A DNA stretch of 64,000 bases from Quillaja saponaria (GCA_029379385.1 CM055613.1:22603652-22667651); one strand, 5' to 3'. Positions 10,222-22,590 are shown, numbered from the stretch's first letter. The notes: a model not told the origin generated them from the letters alone. A program made the numbers and translations.

Positions 10222-13200
10222 TGTAATAACCTGGTACATTAATATTTCGTTTTAGTAACTTTGTGTGTAAATTTGGTATATTGGTGAATCAATAGTAAGT
10301 AAAAATAAAGCTAAAGTAAAAAAATATACTTGCATATATAAAGATATATATATATTTATATGTATGTATGTATAAAGCAATAATAATTATTCACCATGTA
10401 TTTGGTTTGACTTTGACTTTAATTTTTTAGATTTTTGTTTTATATAATAAGTTTTCTAGGTGTAAAATATAATGTAAATAAAGAGAATTAAGTGGATTGA
10501 GTATATAAAAATAGGAATTTGGAATAAATTTGAACCACTAAATTTAAAAAGGAACTTTGACCAAGTTTATATAATTGTCTTTTTCCTCCTTTCTCCACAC
10601 TTCTACACCGACCTTGCCTCCTCCTTCTCCCTATCCTTCTGCAAATTTCCTCCCCTGTTTTCTTCTAGTTCCTCCTTGTTTTCTTGAACTTCCACTTGTT
10701 GTGTTCCTGATTTAGTTGGTGTAGTCCAAGGAAGTTAGCTCCAACCTAGGTGGTGGATGAAAAGGCTGAAGTGAACAGCTTTTGGTATTAGCTTGTGGGT
10801 GGTTCTTGTTTGGCCGTAAAGATCTCTAAGTCACCTAAATATGGCAGCCTGCTATCTCCCTCTTGGCCGTGTGTGGATTTTTCTTCAACTTTGGCTAGTT
10901 CTTCCATCCATATAGAAGTGGTAAGGCAAGGTGGTTGTATCATGAAATTTATTATCTTTGTACTATATTTCCTTTTCTTTCAAATCTGTTTGGTTACCAA
11001 GTAATCCTAGGAAGTATCAAAACATTGATATCAAGTTTTGCAAATTTCTCATTTGTTGGCGATGGAAGTAATTAGCAAAAATAGGCTTCCAGTTAGCTGG
11101 GGAGGAGAAGAATATGCTTATAGCCAAGTAAATATCTGGTTATGACTTAAATGGAAGTTAGGAGCGGAAAGGGATATTAAAATGTTGATATTGAAATTGT
11201 TACTTCCTTTCTAAGAAGAAAGCTTTACACGCTAAGCTAAAGTTTTTTAAAGCCAATTGATTCCATCCAATAGGAGCACTAAGTCTAAAGAGAAACTTAA
11301 CTTGCTTTATTTGATTATTAGAGATTTAAGAAGATGAAGACAAATCCATGTTGTTGACCCTATGTTTTTTCTATATTTATTTCCCCTCCATCCCATTAAA
11401 CTTAAGAACATAGATATCTCATTTGAACCATAAAAGCCAATTGTTTTTAGGAGGAATAAATTTGTAGGATAACTAATGCATGGATTCTTATTGTCCAGAA
11501 CCAACCTTGTACAAATGGCTTTTTCCCAACTCTAGCATTCATCTTCTCTTTTTTTTGAATATTGATGCATGTATATTGTAGGACATCTCTTTATTCCTCG
11601 TGAAACATTCTCGGCCACACTGTTAGCTATGATAGTAATTAGTCCCTGTTTAACTTGTTTCTTTTTAACTATTTCTTGTAATTGTTTCAGTAATCTCAAT
11701 GATAGAATGAAGAATTGGATTTTGTACTTTTGTGGGCACCTTCTTTGGGGTTTGAGTAGTGGTGCTAATATAAAAATAATAATTATAATAATCAAATCTG
11801 GTTTATTAGTGACTATTATGTTTGTAACTCTTGTTCGTTGGCTAGTTAGATTAGCAGGAACTAGTGCTAAGATCTTAAAAGATCCCACAACATCAAGATA
11901 TTGTTTGATCCAACTTCCTTCAGGTGTCAAAAAGACTATTAATACTCATTGCAGGGCCACAATTGGTCAAGTGTCTAATACAGGCCATAAAGATTGCAAG
12001 CATTCCATGGATTTTATTAACTTAGAGTTTAATGTTAAGAGTATTGGTAATATAGGAATTAACGAGATGGTGTTGATTTTGTTACAAAATAAAATATAAG
12101 TTGGTAGTAATAGAAATAATGGATGTAGAATTGAATTGTTACTGAAAAGGGAAAAACTTGGTAAATTGAGTTCTTGAGAGTTAAGTAGAATGTGAACTTT
12201 AATAAATAGTCTAAAAACAAGAATAAAGAAATGTGGTTAAGTGGTTAAGGAAAGATAAATTTTAGGATTTAATGGTAATAATATTGAAATGGCATGATTC
12301 AAGCTCTTAGATAAATTTAAAAAGAATAACTCAACTTGGATTCAATTCTAGAAAATAAAAATATTGAAAGTATGAGTTAGTGTTAATTTCTTTATAGGTA
12401 TATGTAAAATAGGCATACAAGATATGGAATCAAGTATCCTACAAGGAATTGATTGAACTACTTAAACGGACTTAATTTCAATAAAGCTATATAAGTATAG
12501 TGATTAAAAGATTATAATTATAACGTTTATGAACTCAGTATTATCTGGTTAGTTCTAAATCCTACTATGGGCTTGATTACACACGTGAGTGCAAGAGGAA
12601 CTGACGAACAAATCGGTAAATGGTAAGTGGTTAATTGTTGTTTTTAGGGGCTAGATTATTATGTGTAATTGTAAGTGTATTTAAATAAATATGCAAATGC
12701 AATGGTTTAGTGAGTTATTTGAATCATGCTTGTTTAAAATTATTTATGGTTGATAAGAGCCAACAAATTGATATTTTTATGAGAAATGATTTTATTTCGG
12801 GAACTAAGATCTAGGTGCACTTAGGATATTCTGATTTAAAATATTAAAATATTCTGATTCTGATAAATGTTTTAAAAAAAATAAAAAATTGGAGTGCTTA
12901 ACCCTGGTAGGATAGATTATAAACGGAGATTAATATGTTATATAGGGGCGTAAATGACTGGTGGGGGTGATACTGTTGTTCAGGGCTAGGTTACTCGTTT
13001 GCCCTTTGTTTGCTTTGTATGCTATGATTGTTCTGATCAATTTGTGAGCCTATGAATCATGTAAGTTATGAATTTATGACAATTACAAATGTGTACGTAT
13101 ATTTTGAATTAAGACATGAACATTGTCACATGATGTTAATTGACTATATATGTTATATATTTATGTTGAGTAATGCTAGTACCCTTTGGGTATGATTTTT

Positions 13201-13591
13201 TACTCACAGAGTTCGTAAGACTCACCCTTCGCTTATGGATTTTTCTTTTAGTAACAGGAGTTCAATATAAAGCATCGCCGAACTTGTAACTTGTCGACAG
13301 AGTATGACAAGGTTTCTTCTAGGATCTCAGACTTGAAGTCAATGATGAAAATTTGCAGTCACACTAGAACTGTGGGGTGTCTAATTTTGTATGATGTAAT
13401 AGTCTATTTATTGCCGAAACATTTAGTAAATTGTTATTTGTTTCAGAAAACAACTTTTACAATGAACTTATGTTTTATAAAAGTCATTTTTACTCTTTAG
13501 TAAGGTCAACAATCATGTTTATTAATTTGTTTTGAAGTCAAGGTTACGGTCCAAACCTCCTGCTAGTCATATCTCCATGAGGGGTGTGACA
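10222..13591 (+). repeat. 3' LTR of the collapsed gypsy element, enlarged by an insertion
   Basis: It runs from TGTAATAACCTGG to GGGGTGTGACA. At 3370 bp it is about 1 kb longer than the related LTRs at 4122-6498 (2377 bp) and LTR B (about 2.4 kb). LTR similarity is clear up to about 11040 and again from about 12110. The intervening DNA is foreign and contains the ribosomal protein L2-like segment. Confidence 0.78.
11569..12099 (+). pseudogene. Mitochondrial-type ribosomal protein L2 fragment inside an LTR
   Basis: A 176-codon open frame. Its residues from about 90 to 145 (near 11836-12000) resemble the C-terminal domain of mitochondrial ribosomal protein L2, with AGTSAKILKDP, YCLIQLPSGVKK and CRATIGQVSN. 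In the family this segment is followed by the highly conserved RWLGRRP and HPHGGG blocks; here the similarity stops first and unrelated codons lead to the stop. The 90 residues upstream are hydrophobic and unlike L2, so the start is arbitrary. The chloroplast and cytosolic homologues differ at several of these positions. In many eudicots the 3' part of mitochondrial rpl2 was transferred to the nucleus, so the source was probably a nuclear gene. I read this as a captured or inserted gene fragment, not a working gene. Confidence 0.65.
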
Positions 13592-16144
13592 TGTAAAGTA
13601 TAATAATGTATAAACAAACTAACGAGTAAAATTTGATGGATTCTTTCAATTCCAAAATTATATAAATATCAAATTTTTATTGTAAAAAAGCTTGAATTAC
13701 GTAAAAACATAGATTTGAATGTGTGAAGTATAATAACATATAAAAAAACTAATGAGCAAAGATGATGGATTCTCTTAGTTCTTTATTACTCTTAGAAAGT
13801 AATTAATCAAGTTTATTTTAATATCAAAAATTAGATAAATATCAAACATTTATTATTAAAATTCTTGAATTACATAAAAACATAGATTTGAGTGTGTAAA
13901 GTATAATAACGCATAAACAAACAAACGAGTAAAAGTTGATGGATTCTTTTAATTATGTTTTACTATTGAAAAATAATTTTTTGACTTTATTTTAATATCC
14001 AAAATTAAATACATATCAAACGTTTATTATTAAAATTCTTGAATTACATAAAAATATAGATTTGAATGTGTAAAGTATAATAATGTATAAAAAAACTAAC
14101 GAGTGAAAGTTAATGGATTCTCTTAATTCTTTATTGCTATTAGAAATTAATTATTGAGTTATTTTAATATCAAAAATTAAATAAATATCAAACGGTTAAT
14201 TATTAAAAAATTTGAATTACTTAAAAACAAAAATTTGAATGTGTAAAGTGTAATAATGTATAAACAAACTAACGAGTAAAAGTCGATGGATTCTCTTAAT
14301 TCTTTTCTACTATTAGAAAATAATTTATTGACTTTATTTTAATATCAAAAATTAGATATACATCAAATATATTAAAATTCTTGAATTAAATAAAAATATA
14401 TATTTGAATGTATAAAGTATAAGATTTAATAAACAAATTAACTAGTAGAAGTTGATGGATTATCTTAATTATTTTTCTACTACTAGAAAGTAATTTATTG
14501 AATTTATTTTAGTTTTAAAAATTAGATAAATAGAAAATGTTTATTATTAAAATTCTTGAACAACAAAAAAATATAGAATTGAATGTTTAGAATATAATAA
14601 TTTATAAACAAACTAACGAGTAAAAGTTGATGGATTTTTTTAATTCTTTTATACTATTATAAAGTAATTTATTGACTTTATTTTTATATCAAAATTTAGA
14701 TAATATCAAATATAAAATTCTTGAATTACATAAAAAAAAAAAAAATTTTATTTGAATGTGTAAAGTATAAGAAGTAAAACAAATAAACGAGTAAAAGTTG
14801 ATGGATTCTCTAATTCATTTTTAGAGTTAGAAAGTAATTTTTTAACTGTATTTTAATATCTAAAATTAGATAAATATCAAACATTTATTCTTAAAATTTT
14901 GGAATCGTGTAAAAATATAGATTTGATTGTGTAAAGTTGAAGAAGTTATAAACAAACCAACAAGTAAAAGTTGATGGATTCTTTTTTACTGTGAGAAAAT
15001 AAATTATTAGTCTTTTTTTTTAATATAAAAAATTAAATAAGTATCAAAAAATTATTTTAAAAATTCTTGTATTACATATAAATGTAGATTTGAATGTGCA
15101 AAGTGAAAGAATTTATAAGCAAACTAACGAGTAAAAGTTGATGGATTCTCCTAATTCTTTTTTATTATTCAAAAGAAATTTATTGGCTTTACTTTAATAT
15201 TAAATATTAGATAAATATCATACATTTATTATTAAAATTATTGAATTACATAAAAATATTGATTTGAATGTGTAATGTATAAGAAATTATAGACAAAGTA
15301 ACGAGTAAAAGTTGATGGATTCTCTTAATTCTTTTTTACAATTAGAAAGTAGTTTATAGAATTTATAGTTATATCAAAAATTAGATAAATATCAAATGCT
15401 TATTGTTAAAATTCTTGAATTATATAAAATTGTAATTTGAATGTGTAAATTAGAAGAAGTTACAAAAAAATTAAAGAGTAAATGTTGATGGATTTTATTT
15501 ATACTATTAGAAAGTTAATTTATTGACTTTATTTTTATACCAAAAATTAGATAAACGTTAAATTTTTATTATTTAAATTCTTGAATTGTATAAAAACATA
15601 GATTTGAAAGTGTAAAGTATAATAATGTATAAACAAACTAACAAGTAAAAGTTGTTGGAATATTTTAAATCTTTTTTACTATTAGAAAGTAAATTGTTGA
15701 CTTTATTTTTTAATCAAAAATTAGATAAATATCAAACTTTTATTATTAAATTAAAATTCTTCAAGTACATAAAAATAAAAATTTGATTGTGTAAAGTATT
15801 AGAAGTTATGGACAAACTAACAAGTAAAAGTTGATTGATTCAATTAATTCCCTTTATACTATATAGAAAGTAATTTATTGACTTTATTTTCATATCAAAA
15901 GTTAGAAAAATACTATATGTTTCTTATTAAAATTCTTGAATTAGATAAAAATATAGAATTTGAATGTGTGTAAATTATAAGAAGTTATAAACAAACTAAC
16001 GAGTAAAAGTTGATCGATTCTCTTAATTCTTTTTTACTATTGGAAAGTAATTTATTGACTTTATTTTTATCTCAAAAATCAATAAATTATCAAAATTGTA
16101 TTGTTAAAATTCTTAACTTACATAAAATATAGATTTGAATGTGT
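13592..16144. repeat. Satellite array, right block (~15 units of ~173 bp)
   Basis: The GATTTGAATGTG marker, or its variants, recurs at 13712, 13885, 14059, 14232, 14401, 14576, 14749, 14920, 15087, 15261, 15434, 15601, 15780, 15956 and 16132. Spacings are 167-179 bp, mostly 173 +/- 3. Each unit holds ACGAGTAAAAGTTGATGGAT, a TTACTATTAGAAAGTAATTT segment and ATTAGATAAATATCAAA. There are no open frames. The units are diverged, so the array is old. A nucleosome-sized AT-rich monomer is typical of plant centromeric or pericentromeric satellites. The array ends where LTR A starts at 16145. Confidence 0.93.
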
Positions 16145-16587
16145 TGTCACACCCCACATAGAGGCATGACTGGCCAGAGGGATGAGTAATCAAACCTCCG
16201 TAACCCTTATTTCATAGCAAAGAAACAAATAAAACTCTCTACCAAACCAAAGAATGAAAGTAAATTTTAAAAAATAAAAAGTAAAAAATAAAAAAGAACA
16301 CAAGTTAACTATAATTGTTTATTTACTGAAATATATAACGATTTGCTCAATATTTCGACAAAGGTTCCTTGTAAACTAGAACATGTCCAAAATACAAATA
16401 TATATAACCTGGTCATATTCAACCAGGTAACAATAGTAACAGTATATGCAATGAGCTTATCTCCATTCATATCATAAACAATAAAAATTTGACTCTTACA
16501 CAAACAAATCACAGTAACACAAAACCTTAATGTAACTGCAAACTTCCATCCTTTGTATAAGTATGAGATTCCAAAAAAATATCTTGC
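16145..16587 (-). repeat. Gypsy LTR A, first part
   Basis: It begins TGTCACACCCC directly after a partial satellite unit and follows the family sequence (GACTGGCCAGAGGGATGAG, then ACATGTCCAAAATAC). At 16587 it is interrupted by LTR B and resumes at 28170. The short open frame on the minus strand here is LTR sequence. Confidence 0.8.
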
Positions 16588-18110
16588 TATCACGCCTCTA
16601 AATAAATATACGACTGGCCGGAGGAATGGATAACCACACTTCCGTAACCCTGAATATTGAAGTATCGTGCACCATTAACTCTTGAACAATTTACGGTTAA
16701 GACTAAGAAAACTTTATTGAATTAAAATAAAATCATGACCCTATTATTAAACGTAAAATGTACATTTTAATGAAAATTCAGCAGAGGTTCCCCATAAAGT
16801 GGAACGTGCCCATAGTACATATAAATATTATGTTCACAAGTCAATAGTAAACCTTAGTATGACAATACACAGAAGGGCGCTTCTCTTAACAACACATGAA
16901 ATCACCATGGTTAAATCAATATATATAACAACAATGCATAACACCTAAAGTGACTGCAAGTGTCATCTCTTAAGCCTCAAGTGTGCGATTTCGAGATGTG
17001 CAGCAGTGTTGACAGTACTAAATCTTGATGCAACGAATTGTGTTTTCTTGATACTAAAACAAAACAACAATAAGGGAAAGTTTGAATCACAAAGACTTAG
17101 TGAGCAAACAACGTACCCTAAGGGTACCAACATCATTCAAGGCACATCTATCATCATTGAACATTAAGTAATAATATTCATGTTTTAAGTTAATAGTACA
17201 CACATGTAATTGTAATTCTCATAAAGTCATGATTTACATGTTTCACAATATATATAAATCAATTCATATATCTAAAGCACACAATTCTAAGTAACACAAT
17301 CAAAGCATACAAGCAAGCAAATGGCTAACTGAGTAACTCAGTCCCACACAATAGTTATCACCCCCCACTAAGCATTTACGTGCCTGCACAACAAATAAAT
17401 CTTCATACACCATCCATCCCACTAGAGCTGAGTACTTTATTTTTTTAAAATATTTAACATAATCAAAATATTTCAAAATTTTAAATCAAAATGTCCTACT
17501 TGCACTTGGATTTCAATTTCAGAAATAAAAATTATTTCTCAGAAAATTTTACTTTGTTGACCTTTATCAACTACAAACAATATCAAATACAAACATAAAT
17601 CCATTAATCCAAAATCACATTCATTTGACACAACTATCTGGCAACCAAAGTGCATGTAGTTCACTCACAAAGTTTAAGAATGTGGCTCGTCCGCCTGCCT
17701 AATTTGTGAAGGGATCATAATGTCTTTGGCATGATCCGAAGCTGAAAATCCATAATTCATAGGTTACTTACAAAATTTATTTCTAGGTTAATTTCTTGAT
17801 TCGTTAATCCCATATATATATATATAACATACTTGAATCATAACTTATTTAACTTACTATTCTAATTAAACTTAAAGGACTTATTATTAACTCACTTTAA
17901 AAGTTTTCCAATGCTTAAACTAATAAAATCAACTTAACCAAATCGAAGTTTTAAGGCAAGAAAATTCCTGTACCTATTTTCTTGTTAACAAAACACCCTA
18001 AAATAAGATAAATCCCTCAAGAAATAAGTTTAAAACTTGGACTCATAAGTAGTTTAAATCACCACAAGTCTCTCGACACACACATTGCAACAGGCATGTT
18101 GCCTTATTTT
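16588..18110 (-). repeat. Solo gypsy LTR B, first part
   Basis: It starts TATCACGCCTC (consensus TGTCACACC) with the GACTGGCCGGAGGAATGG segment. It is split at 18110 by copia element 1 and continues at 27293-28169; the two parts sum to about 2.4 kb, a full LTR. The flanks CTTGC (16583-16587) and CTTGT (28170-28174) look like a 5-bp target duplication, so this is a solo LTR inserted into LTR A. Confidence 0.82.
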
Positions 18111-19744
18111 TGTTAGTAGTATGCCCTACCAGCCAATGACATTAGATGTCTATAGTATATTACTTGTAGCTACAGTCTTATTCAGTTATTTATAAAATAA
18201 CTATGTTTCATTATTTTGTAGTATTATTATTTATCATGTACTTTAATTGCTAGTTAATTCTTTAGTATGAACATGATAAATCCTATAGAATATAAGCAAT
18301 GGAAATAAGAACCATGATGTGATCATACTTATGAGATATATTTTCTTAAGCTTTGTTCTTAAATATTCCTAATCATAGGATCATTAAAAATGGAAATTAA
18401 TTATTCAGTTAGATTAGTGCATATATTAGCTTAAATAATGAGGATGATTGATCTCATGATCACTTATGTAGTTGACACTATAACAAACAAGTAGATGCTT
18501 ATTCGAGAACAAGTTTACTGAATTGACTTGATCATAGAACACTTATATGGACTGTTTACATAGTTGTCAATAAGTGTTATTTGTTGTAGTGGTGCAAATG
18601 ATCTTCAAATTTGAGGCATCATAGATACCTTGCACATAGGTTATCATACTTTGATACTATCTAAGTATAATTCACTATGAGTTATACAGAGATAGATGCT
18701 GGGTATGACTATCTATGTATAGAAGTATATGAGTGCACAATAAGGGATCTATCACACTCAGTAAAGAGAGAGAATGTTCTATGTTATCTAATTATGACAT
18801 AACTCAGAAAGTCCCTAGCCAGGGTGGTGTGAAACTAGATTAGAGAATTTAGGTTTCACCACATGAGTTGTGACTTATAGATAGATATATCAGATTAAAC
18901 AATTTAAGGTTTGACATTAATCCATACTCTAAACTTTATTAGGAATATTGAATAATGGAAAATTTGAATTGCATGGTAGCTAACAATAACAAAGAAAAGG
19001 TTCGCAAATATATTTATATTAACTAGGTAGTCATCATATTTTGCTATCAATCTTGACTTGTAGGTAACTCGAGAATTAATTCTCAATAATGGGTAAATCA
19101 AAAATTAGTTTTGATTTAAATTAATTAGATATTAAGTTAATGTGGCCCATTGCCAGTTTACTATGAACCTAAGGGGTCATATAAAAAGATGTAATTTGAT
19201 TAAGAGAAGTTTTGGGCTTCCATGCAATTACAAACAAATGATATTTGAAATTTAAAATAGGATTAACTTTATTAGGATTTTCCTATTTTATCTTAAAGTC
19301 TAAAAAATATGATCTGATCTTATCATCTAGAGTTCAATTATGTCATACTTAAATGAGGTTAGACTTCATATGTATCAGACTTAACTTTTATTCAAATATC
19401 ACAGAGAGCCAAAGTTCTCAGTAGAGAATTTTTGTCAAACTTAGTATTTGTGAGAAGTGAAAAAATCTCATCACTTGTGCTAGCACACAAGGAGATTTTT
19501 GGCAGCCAACACTAGAGCTCTTGATCAAGTCATTTCGGTATGGATACACTTAAAGGTTGTACACCTTGTACAACTTGTGGATCTAAAGTTAAGTTCGTCC
19601 TAATAACTTAAAGAGGTAATATTCTATTTATAAGATTAATAGAAAATACATTGGTTCATAAATAATAGAGATTATCCTAGGAATTTGGTTATGCCAAAAA
19701 TTTTTAAATTTCCACGTGTGCCCGACATAATCAATTTTCTTACA
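18111..19744 (+). repeat. 5' LTR of copia element 1
   Basis: It runs from TGTTAGTAGTATGCCC to TTTTCTTACA (1634 bp) with TG...CA ends. It aligns along its length with 25671-27292 and, more distantly, with 57305-58922. Confidence 0.92.
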
Positions 19745-19745
19745 G

Positions 19746-19758
19746 TGGTATTAGAGCC
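19746..19758 (+). other. Primer-binding site of copia element 1
   Basis: TGGTATTAGAGCC begins one base after the LTR. It is close to the plant initiator-tRNA-Met primer site TGGTATCAGAGCC. Confidence 0.85.
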
Positions 19759-20269
19759 AACTTTATTTGTTTATGAATTGATTTGATTCCATTATTGTGA
19801 TTATGATGAATTTGATTCATAGCATGAATTGGATTTAATCATTCTAATTGGATTTGGATGATTATGTTTATGATTTTATTGAAATGAGATTTCATAAATT
19901 TTATACGGTTTAAATTCTGAGTTTTGATAAATCTAGGTTATTTAAACATTAGTTTCAAAGTTGTGGAATTATCTCAAAAAAAAAAAAAAACAAAAAAAAA
20001 AAAATCTGTAAATGGATGAATGGTTACACCATTGCTATGATGGATGGCATTTTTGTAAATATTATTGATATTCAAAGGCAATTACTTATACTATGTTGGA
20101 CATGGCTGTTTGAAAATTTTATAGTCCACCATCCACATGAACTTTTCTTTTTCTTTATTCTTTTGTTATAGTTTTGATTCTTTATTTTCGAAGTTAGAAT
20201 GTCAAAATAGTTTTCAAAAGAAATTGTTTTTACTAGTACGTATCAGATTAGTTGTATTTTACTTAAATA

Positions 20270-20560
20270 AATTAAAATAAAATAAAGAGTTGTTTTATTT
20301 TAATAATACTAGTCTTATTTGTTTTCTAATTAAAATAAATAAATGTTATTTTATTTTAATTGTAGTAGTAGAATCCTAATTTATATAAACAAAAGTTGTT
20401 TTATTTCATTAAAAATTCTAATTAAGAGTTATTTTATTTTAAGAGTTATTTAATGCAATGTATATAAATTAAGAGTTATTTTATTTTAACACTACTAGTA
20501 GAAGTAGGGTTCTAATTAAAATATAATAAGAGTTATTTTCTTTTTATTAAAGTCCTTATT
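20270..20560 (+). repeat. Leader repeats of copia element 1 (degenerate, ~60-70 bp)
   Basis: AGAGTTATTTTATTTTAA or close variants recur about six times, often followed by ACTAGTAGAA and a CTAATTAAAATA segment. A similar block lies at 59220-59500 in copia element 2. It is non-coding and part of the long leader between primer site and gag. Confidence 0.65.
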
Positions 20561-21286
20561 GTTTTATAATTAATTATTAATTTAATCTAATATTACTAGA
20601 ATTTGAGAAATCCAAAGATATTTGATATTATGAAACTTCATGCATGATCACAATTAGAATGGAATCAAGTTACTGTTTTTATTTAATGCAATGTGATTGT
20701 ATGGATGATTAATGGATGACCATAGACGATAGACTAATGTGATGGGTTTTATTTTATTTTTAATGTCTATAAAATTATTTGGATTGTAATCTTTAAATAC
20801 GGGGCTTGCATGCCTTGTCTTTTTATTTTATCTCTCAATGTAATTTTCTATCTCCTCCTATGTAAGTCCCCTTGAATTTGATTCAAAGGTTTCTTAATAA
20901 ATATTATGTATAGATTGTTAGGATAGAATAAAAATTTATTAAAGAAAAGGCGGCGAATCATATTTAAAGATTGAAGACCCATGAATGTATGGGATATATT
21001 TATGTAATAATTTGACCAAGGATTGTCCTAATGATTTACTTATGGCTCAAGTAAATCACACTTAGAAAAAGTTCCATAGTCATCCACCATGTTAGCATAA
21101 GATGTATATTAAAATGTATGTTGATGCATGCCTAGCTCATAGATGACATATATGATATATGCATGATAGGACCTAAATATATTAAAATTTGACCAAGACT
21201 TCCTTCTTAAGTTGTAATGAAATTCATTATAAGAATGAAATTCATAGCCCTCCACTGTTATAGACAATATTAGAAATTATCCTGTG

Positions 21287-21576
21287 ATTGTAAATTTGTT
21301 GTGTCACACATGATTTGCAATTCTAAGATAATTTGTATTATCTATGCATAGTATATGCTTATGAGATATCTTGATTATATAATTTTATTGTGTCACACAA
21401 GAATTATATATAGGGATATACATGCTGTAAATAGTGGGAGTAACTTAACTAAAAGTTGTGTAATTTGTTATGTCACATATGATTGCACAATTTTAAAGGG
21501 GCTAAATATGATGAAATTGATAATAGTAATCCACCTATCAAATACTTTTGGTTTGTTGTGTCACACATGGCTATTT
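21287..21576 (+). promoter_or_regulatory. Four-hairpin array in the leader of copia element 1
   Basis: There are four inverted repeats with a shared loop of TTGTTGTGTCACACATG type. Hairpin 1 is 21287-21321 (ATTGTAAAT with ATTTGCAAT). Hairpin 2 is 21376-21410 (TATATAATT with AATTATATA). Hairpin 3 is 21451-21494 (AAAAGTTGTGTAAT with ATTGCACAATTTT). Hairpin 4 is 21540-21576 (AAATA with TATTT; weak). The loop contains a second short pairing, TGTG with CACA. Copia element 2 has the same arrangement with different stems. The function is unknown; genomic RNA packaging, dimerisation or translation control are possibilities. Confidence 0.7.
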
Positions 21577-21768
21577 ATATGTATGATGGGATCTTAATCC
21601 CCACTAAGTAACTTTCCAACAGCGTTAGTCGCTTTACCATTCTTAGAAGGTAATGGAAACCAAAGAGGATAGTAGGAAGATACCATTTAGATTAAAAGAC
21701 CAAATCTATTTGGTAGTTAATAATATGAATAGATGCTAATATAATTTGTTGATTATTTGTAGATCACC

Positions 21769-22590
21769 ATGACAAACTCACTTACCTGTATTTTAGAAAC
21801 AAATTGCTTAACTTGACCAAATTATATGGATTGGCTTAGGAATTTGAAAATTGTTCTCAATTTTGAAAGGATAGGTTATGTCCTTGAGGCTCCTATTCCT
21901 AAAATTCCTATGAGAATTCATCTGCTAAGGAAGAAAATATCTATTTTAGATGGGAATAGCATAATATAAAATATGTATGCTACATGCAAGCATCTATGTC
22001 AAATGAGCTTCAGAAACAACATGATAAGATGGAGCATGCTTTAGCTATTATAAATCATCTACATGAACATTTATGGTGAGCATAATCGCATGGCTAGATA
22101 TCATATATCTAGAGAGCTTTTCAAGGCTAAGATGATTGAAAAATCATCTATCTATGAACATGGACTGAAGATGATTGGACATATTAAGCAGTTAAAAAAA
22201 CTATGCTTCAATATGGACACTGAGTTGTGCACAGGATTTGATCCTGCAATCTTTACCTGATACTTACTCGTAGTTTGTTATAAACTTTTATATGAACAAG
22301 TATGAGGCTTCACTTACCTGAACTTCTTAACATGCTAAAAACTGCTGAGCCATCTATTAAGAAGGACAAAAACTACATTAAGTATATAGGTAGCTCTTCA
22401 AAATCCAAAAAGGGCAAGAGTTCTTCTAAAGAGAAGGATTCGAAAAAAAAGTTACTACACAAACCTAATGATGGTATTAAGAAACCTACCAAGACCAATA
22501 ATAAGGGACAATGCTTCCATTATGGCAAGGATGGACAATACCTTCTAAAGGTATGCCTCATATGTTCATTATTGAAGTTAATGTAACTAT
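21769..22590 (+). pseudogene. Copia gag remnant
   Basis: The ATG at 21769 starts MTNSLTCILETN, followed by a PNYMDWLRNLKIVLNFERIGYVL block (one stop just before it) typical of plant copia gag. A Lys-rich segment follows (22370-22500; GSSSKSKKGKSSSKEKDSKKK). The zinc knuckle near 22510-22555 has decayed: of the CX2CX4HX4C ligands only the first and last Cys are clear (QCFHYGKDGQYLLKVC). Stops near 21813, 21965 and 22258 break the frame. Gag would form the particle shell and bind genomic RNA. Confidence 0.82.

Larger units (their letters stand above)
8613..13591 (+). mobile_element. Plus-strand gypsy element with collapsed interior, inserted in satellite
   Basis: A 5' LTR start (TGTTATAATCC, 8613) and a 3' LTR (10222-13591, ending GGGGTGTGACA) flank only about 1.1 kb. 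The first 460 bp of the 5' LTR match 10222-10650 closely. The element sits in phase inside a satellite unit: the left flank ends TGCAT and the right flank starts TGTAA, a plausible decayed 5-bp target duplication. No gag-pol can be read, so most of the interior and the rest of the 5' LTR have been lost or replaced. Confidence 0.8.

Noticed and set aside
10795..11004. 69-codon ORF with a hydrophobic C-terminus
   Set aside because: It lies wholly in gypsy LTR sequence before the foreign insert; it resembles no protein.
11532..11930. 132-codon minus-strand ORF
   Set aside because: It overlaps the plus-strand L2-like frame, has a poly-Ile stretch from an AT run and shows no family motif; I treat it as an antisense shadow.
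13592..16144. Regular repeats considered as a CRISPR-like array
   Set aside because: Units are about 173 bp, diverged along their whole length and lack a constant-repeat/unique-spacer structure; this is a eukaryotic satellite.
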